DNA from: Bacillota bacterium
GTDB lineage: Bacteria > Bacillota > Clostridia > Acetivibrionales > DTU013
Assembly (NCBI GenBank): GCA_023418915.1
Contig: JAEZYU010000070.1
Coordinates: 1-64,000 of the forward strand
Direction of reading: 5' to 3'
Length of the DNA: 64,000 bases
Both the position numbers and the translations under genes were made by a program. Shown here piece by piece: positions 61,575 to 64,000 of this stretch; within the stretch, counting starts at the first letter, position 1, and each line of letters begins with the position of its first letter. Below the pieces are notes generated by a model that had not been told where the DNA came from, did not search any database, and worked only from the letters and a program-made list of their open reading frames with translations.

Positions 61575-62963
61575 ATGATCAAGCTACTAAGAAAAGCTGA
61601 AAAATACTATAAAATTGCCATAATCCTTGTGGATCTTGTATTGATCCACATTGCATATATACTAGCGTTCCTTGTCAGGTACGATTGGACGCTGCCTGCA
61701 TTTAACTTTGAACCGTATATAGCATCTGCGCCGTTTATTACTGCTGCAGCTTTGATTTATTTCGACATTTTTGGCTTGTTGAAATTTTATAGAAAATCGC
61801 TGCAGAAAACGGCAGTTACATTGCTGAAATCGATTTTCATCCTTAGCATCACAACAGTTACCATAACTTACTATCTGCGTGGGTTCTCATTCCCAAGACT
61901 TATTTTGGCGATTGCACCAGTCTTCCAATTCATATTGCTGTTGATTTGGAAGGGGATAGTGCTGGCAGTCAGAAGGAGATTTTCAACTGACATGAAGCTG
62001 ATGGTGATAGGCGAGCGCAGTGAATTGAGGGCAATTCTTGATAAGGTGAGTTATACTCTTAAAAGAGCAAAGCTTCATATCCACTGTGTTGTTCCTTCCG
62101 ATGAAATAGGCAAGGCATTTAAGCGTCTGAAGGATGTTGAGGAGGTTTTTATCAGTGATAATGTCTCTGATGAGGATAAAATGAAGATTATCACAGAGTG
62201 TCTGGCACAGAAAAAAGTGGTGTATATTGTGCCGAGAATGTTTGAGATATCGCTGTCAAGCGCAAGGATGGTGCAGTTTGAGGATATGCCGGCATTTATG
62301 CTGGACAGGCTTGGATTGACGGTGGAGCAGAGGTTTTTTAAAAGATTGTTCGATCTAGTGTTCTCCTGTTTAGGTATTATCATAACATCGCCTGTTATGC
62401 TGCTTGTTGCCCTTCTTATTAAATCCACGTCTAAGGGACCGGCGATTTATAAGCAGGCACGAATTACCGTCAGAAACAAGGAGTTTAATGTACTAAAATT
62501 CAGGACCATGTATGATAATGCGGAGGATGAAACCGGGCCGGTATTGTCAAATAACAACGATCCGAGGATAACCAGGGTGGGCAGGGTGCTTAGAAATCTC
62601 AGGATCGATGAGCTGCCGCAGCTTTTTAATGTTCTCAGGGGTGATATGAGCTTTGTAGGGCCGAGGCCGGAAAGGCCGTACTTTGTGGAGCAGTTCAGCA
62701 GAGATATACCGGAATACTCGCACCGTTATCTTGTGAAAGCAGGGATAACCGGGTATGCGCAGATCTATGGCAAGTATGATACCTCGGCTGTCGATAAGCT
62801 GAAGTACGACCTGCTGTATATCAGGGACTACAGCCTTATGCTTGATATCAAGCTGATTTTACAGACGCTGAAGGTGTTCAAAGGACAAAAGGCAGTTTAT
62901 AGGAACAAGGGTCATTCAAGCGGCAAGTCTTCCAACCTCAAGAACATCAACATACCATTGTAG
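61575..62963 (+). CDS. Polyprenyl-phosphate sugar-1-phosphate transferase (initiating transferase, WbaP-like)
   Basis: A 462-residue initiating enzyme that loads the first sugar phosphate on undecaprenyl phosphate. Four membrane helices occupy residues 12-125, then a soluble CoA-binding-like domain (about 135-245), a fifth hydrophobic segment (LFDLVFSCLGIIITSPVMLLV near 258), and the catalytic core: KGPAIYKQARITVRNKEF, VLKFRTMYDNAEDE near 307, RVLRNLRIDELPQLFNVLRGDMSFVGPRPERP near 337-366 (all expected Asp/Glu and Arg residues present), and GITGYAQIYG near 393. A TATAAT-like -10 sits near 61527. It closes the polysaccharide locus. Confidence 0.95.
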   Translation: MIKLLRKAEKYYKIAIILVDLVLIHIAYILAFLVRYDWTLPAFNFEPYIASAPFITAAALIYFDIFGLLKFYRKSLQKTAVTLLKSIFILSITTVTITYYLRGFSFPRLILAIAPVFQFILLLIWKGIVLAVRRRFSTDMKLMVIGERSELRAILDKVSYTLKRAKLHIHCVVPSDEIGKAFKRLKDVEEVFISDNVSDEDKMKIITECLAQKKVVYIVPRMFEISLSSARMVQFEDMPAFMLDRLGLTVEQRFFKRLFDLVFSCLGIIITSPVMLLVALLIKSTSKGPAIYKQARITVRNKEFNVLKFRTMYDNAEDETGPVLSNNNDPRITRVGRVLRNLRIDELPQLFNVLRGDMSFVGPRPERPYFVEQFSRDIPEYSHRYLVKAGITGYAQIYGKYDTSAVDKLKYDLLYIRDYSLMLDIKLILQTLKVFKGQKAVYRNKGHSSGKSSNLKNINIPL

Positions 62964-63006
62964 GTCTTGACTGGATCACTGAGTAAAATAGCTAGGCAAT
63001 TATATT

Positions 63007-63267
63007 CTACCACTTTGGCTCGTATGGGTAGGGGCAGTGGGAGGCGGCCAGCTTGGCGCGGATTTCCACGATGCAGCCGCAGTGACTGCAGGTTGTACCG
63101 TATTGAAGGCTTGCACACGTTTTGCAGTGCGCAAGCCTTTTATGATATTCTTTCTCGGAGACGACTTTTATATCTTTGATCCTCAGCGTTTCTCCAAACA
63201 GCTTTTTGATTTCTTCAGGGCTGAGCCTGACTGATGATGAGCAGCCTTTGCATTGTGGATCGTCCAT
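63007..63267 (-). CDS. Small cysteine-rich zinc-ribbon-like protein (DUF6171-like)
   Basis: An 86-residue protein with paired cysteines CKGC near residue 6, CKTC near 53 and CSHCGC near 64, plus a Pro/Trp-rich C-terminal end (CPYPYEPKW). The spacing suggests two metal-binding knuckles. Function unknown. AGGAG lies 9 bases before the ATG at 63267; a start at 63309, overlapping the stop of the upstream arabinofuranosidase gene (TAATG), is possible and would add 14 residues including two more cysteines. Confidence 0.75.
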   Translation of the reverse strand: MDDPQCKGCSSSVRLSPEEIKKLFGETLRIKDIKVVSEKEYHKRLAHCKTCASLQYGTTCSHCGCIVEIRAKLAASHCPYPYEPKW

Positions 63268-63308
63268 GCAACATACTCCTGTCTGCGATAGATTTTTATG
63301 CTTTTGCA

Positions 63309-64000
63309 TTACCGGATCTTTAGAGCTGTTACGGACATCGGAGGAAGCTTTACTTCCAGTATGCCGTTTTCAACAGATATTTCTCTCAGCATCATCGGTT
63401 TTACGTTATCTGGTTCATCATAAGTATTATGGGCATTCATAGCGCTGCCTGTCAGGACGGAGCCGACAGCTGTGCTGTATGAACGGCAGCAGACATCAGA
63501 CTTGCTCTCCGAGCGATCATTATCAGCACAACGATCTTCTGCACAGCAGTTCCCTTCCGAACAGCAGCAATCATCGTCCAAACAAAGTCCTGCGCCTCTT
63601 ATTTCGAGCTTCACATCCTGGCTTGTTTTGGGATCGAGATTGCATAAGGTGACAAATATCTCACCTGAGTCAGGTGACATTGATGACGATACACTTATTG
63701 CCGGAATGCTCTCGCCATTAAGACTGTATTGAGATGAAGAGCCGACAATACCGGTCTGCAGCAGTCTGCCGTTCATATGGTCCTTATACATGTCAAACAC
63801 ATGGTATGTAGGTGTCAGTGCCATTTTGTCGCCTTCTGTCAGTATTACTGCCTGTAATACGTTGATCATCTGTGCGATGTTAGCCATACGTACCCGGTCG
63901 CAATGAGAATTGAAGATGTTCAGGTTAATGCCGGCGACAAGTGCATCTCTGATGGTGTTCTGCTGAAACAGAAAGCCGGGGTTTGTGCCGGGCTCAACAT
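63309..64000 (-). CDS. abfA: Alpha-L-arabinofuranosidase, family GH51 (C-terminal part), with Cys-rich insertion
   Basis: The reading frame enters from the right edge and ends at 63309, giving about 230 C-terminal residues. The part after the catalytic barrel matches GH51: NTIRDALVAGINLNIFNSH, RVRMANIAQMINVLQAVIL, and TPTYHVFDMYKDHMNG, followed by the beta-sandwich domain ending MNAHNTYDEPDNVKP and LPPMSVTALKIR. These enzymes release arabinose from arabinoxylan-type polymers, usually inside the cell. Between LEIRGAG and the GSAMNAHNT segment is an insertion of about 40 residues with nine cysteines (CCC, CC and CC clusters) that the family normally lacks. The catalytic residues lie outside the window. 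Confidence 0.92.
   Translation of the reverse strand, partial: VEPGTNPGFLFQQNTIRDALVAGINLNIFNSHCDRVRMANIAQMINVLQAVILTEGDKMALTPTYHVFDMYKDHMNGRLLQTGIVGSSSQYSLNGESIPAISVSSSMSPDSGEIFVTLCNLDPKTSQDVKLEIRGAGLCLDDDCCCSEGNCCAEDRCADNDRSESKSDVCCRSYSTAVGSVLTGSAMNAHNTYDEPDNVKPMMLREISVENGILEVKLPPMSVTALKIR

Overview
The window looks like a chromosomal segment of an anaerobic member of the Firmicutes, class Clostridia. Supporting signs are strong AAGGAGG-type ribosome binding sites, frequent TTG starts, Gram-positive lipoproteins, a B12-dependent ribonucleotide reductase, an ACT-domain protein paired with homoserine dehydrogenase, a candidate Re-citrate synthase, and teichoic-acid-like polymer enzymes. I cannot name the genus from sequence alone.

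Layout. 0-0.2 kb: end of an rRNA operon (5S) and tRNA-Asn. 0.6-9.6 kb: housekeeping and single genes (DUF1330, SDR, DUF445, lipoprotein glycosidase-like protein, class II RNR, ABC exporter). 9.7-14.3 kb: a three-gene MacB-like ABC system with a large surface protein of repeated beta domains encoded between the ATPase and the permease. 14.3-16.6 kb (minus strand): XRE-cupin regulator and acyl-CoA synthetase. 16.7-21.2 kb: a sigma region-2-only protein, a two-component system and a lipoprotein translationally coupled to the kinase. 21.1-22.9 kb: dense tandem and inverted repeats. 23-24.7 kb: ACT protein and homoserine dehydrogenase. 24.8-29.5 kb: a cobalamin riboswitch with terminator, then cobalamin adenosyltransferase and a BtuF-BtuC-BtuD importer whose ATPase has an extra C-terminal domain. 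29.5-32.5 kb: an ECF S component and an MBL-fold hydrolase between minisatellite-like arrays. 32.5-33.8 kb (minus): a chemotaxis transducer. 33.9-38.1 kb: an operon of a homocitrate/Re-citrate synthase-like enzyme, aconitase and a GntR regulator, with a GntR-type palindrome over the promoter -10. 38.35 kb: tRNA-Glu (minus).

38.7-63.0 kb is one large cell-surface polysaccharide locus: O-antigen-ligase-like protein, glycosyltransferases, dTDP-rhamnose synthesis (RmlA, C, B, D), a Wzm/Wzt-type exporter, a methyltransferase/coiled-coil/double-GT2 protein, a sulfatase-fold membrane transferase, a triple-repeat exported protein, a YidC/CDP-glycerol-transferase fusion, an ornithine-cyclodeaminase-family enzyme, a nucleotidyltransferase/aminotransferase fusion, and the polyprenyl-phosphate sugar transferase that would start the repeat unit. 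The natural reading is a rhamnose-containing surface glycopolymer, exported by an ABC transporter and decorated with a CDP-activated amino-containing group. The window ends in a small cysteine-rich protein and the 3' part of a GH51 arabinofuranosidase carrying an odd cysteine-rich insertion.

Most unusual points: the YidC/teichoic transferase fusion with its nucleotidyltransferase/aminotransferase partner, the many different locus-specific tandem arrays at gene 3' ends between 21 and 33 kb, the Cys-rich insertion in GH51, and the extended BtuD.
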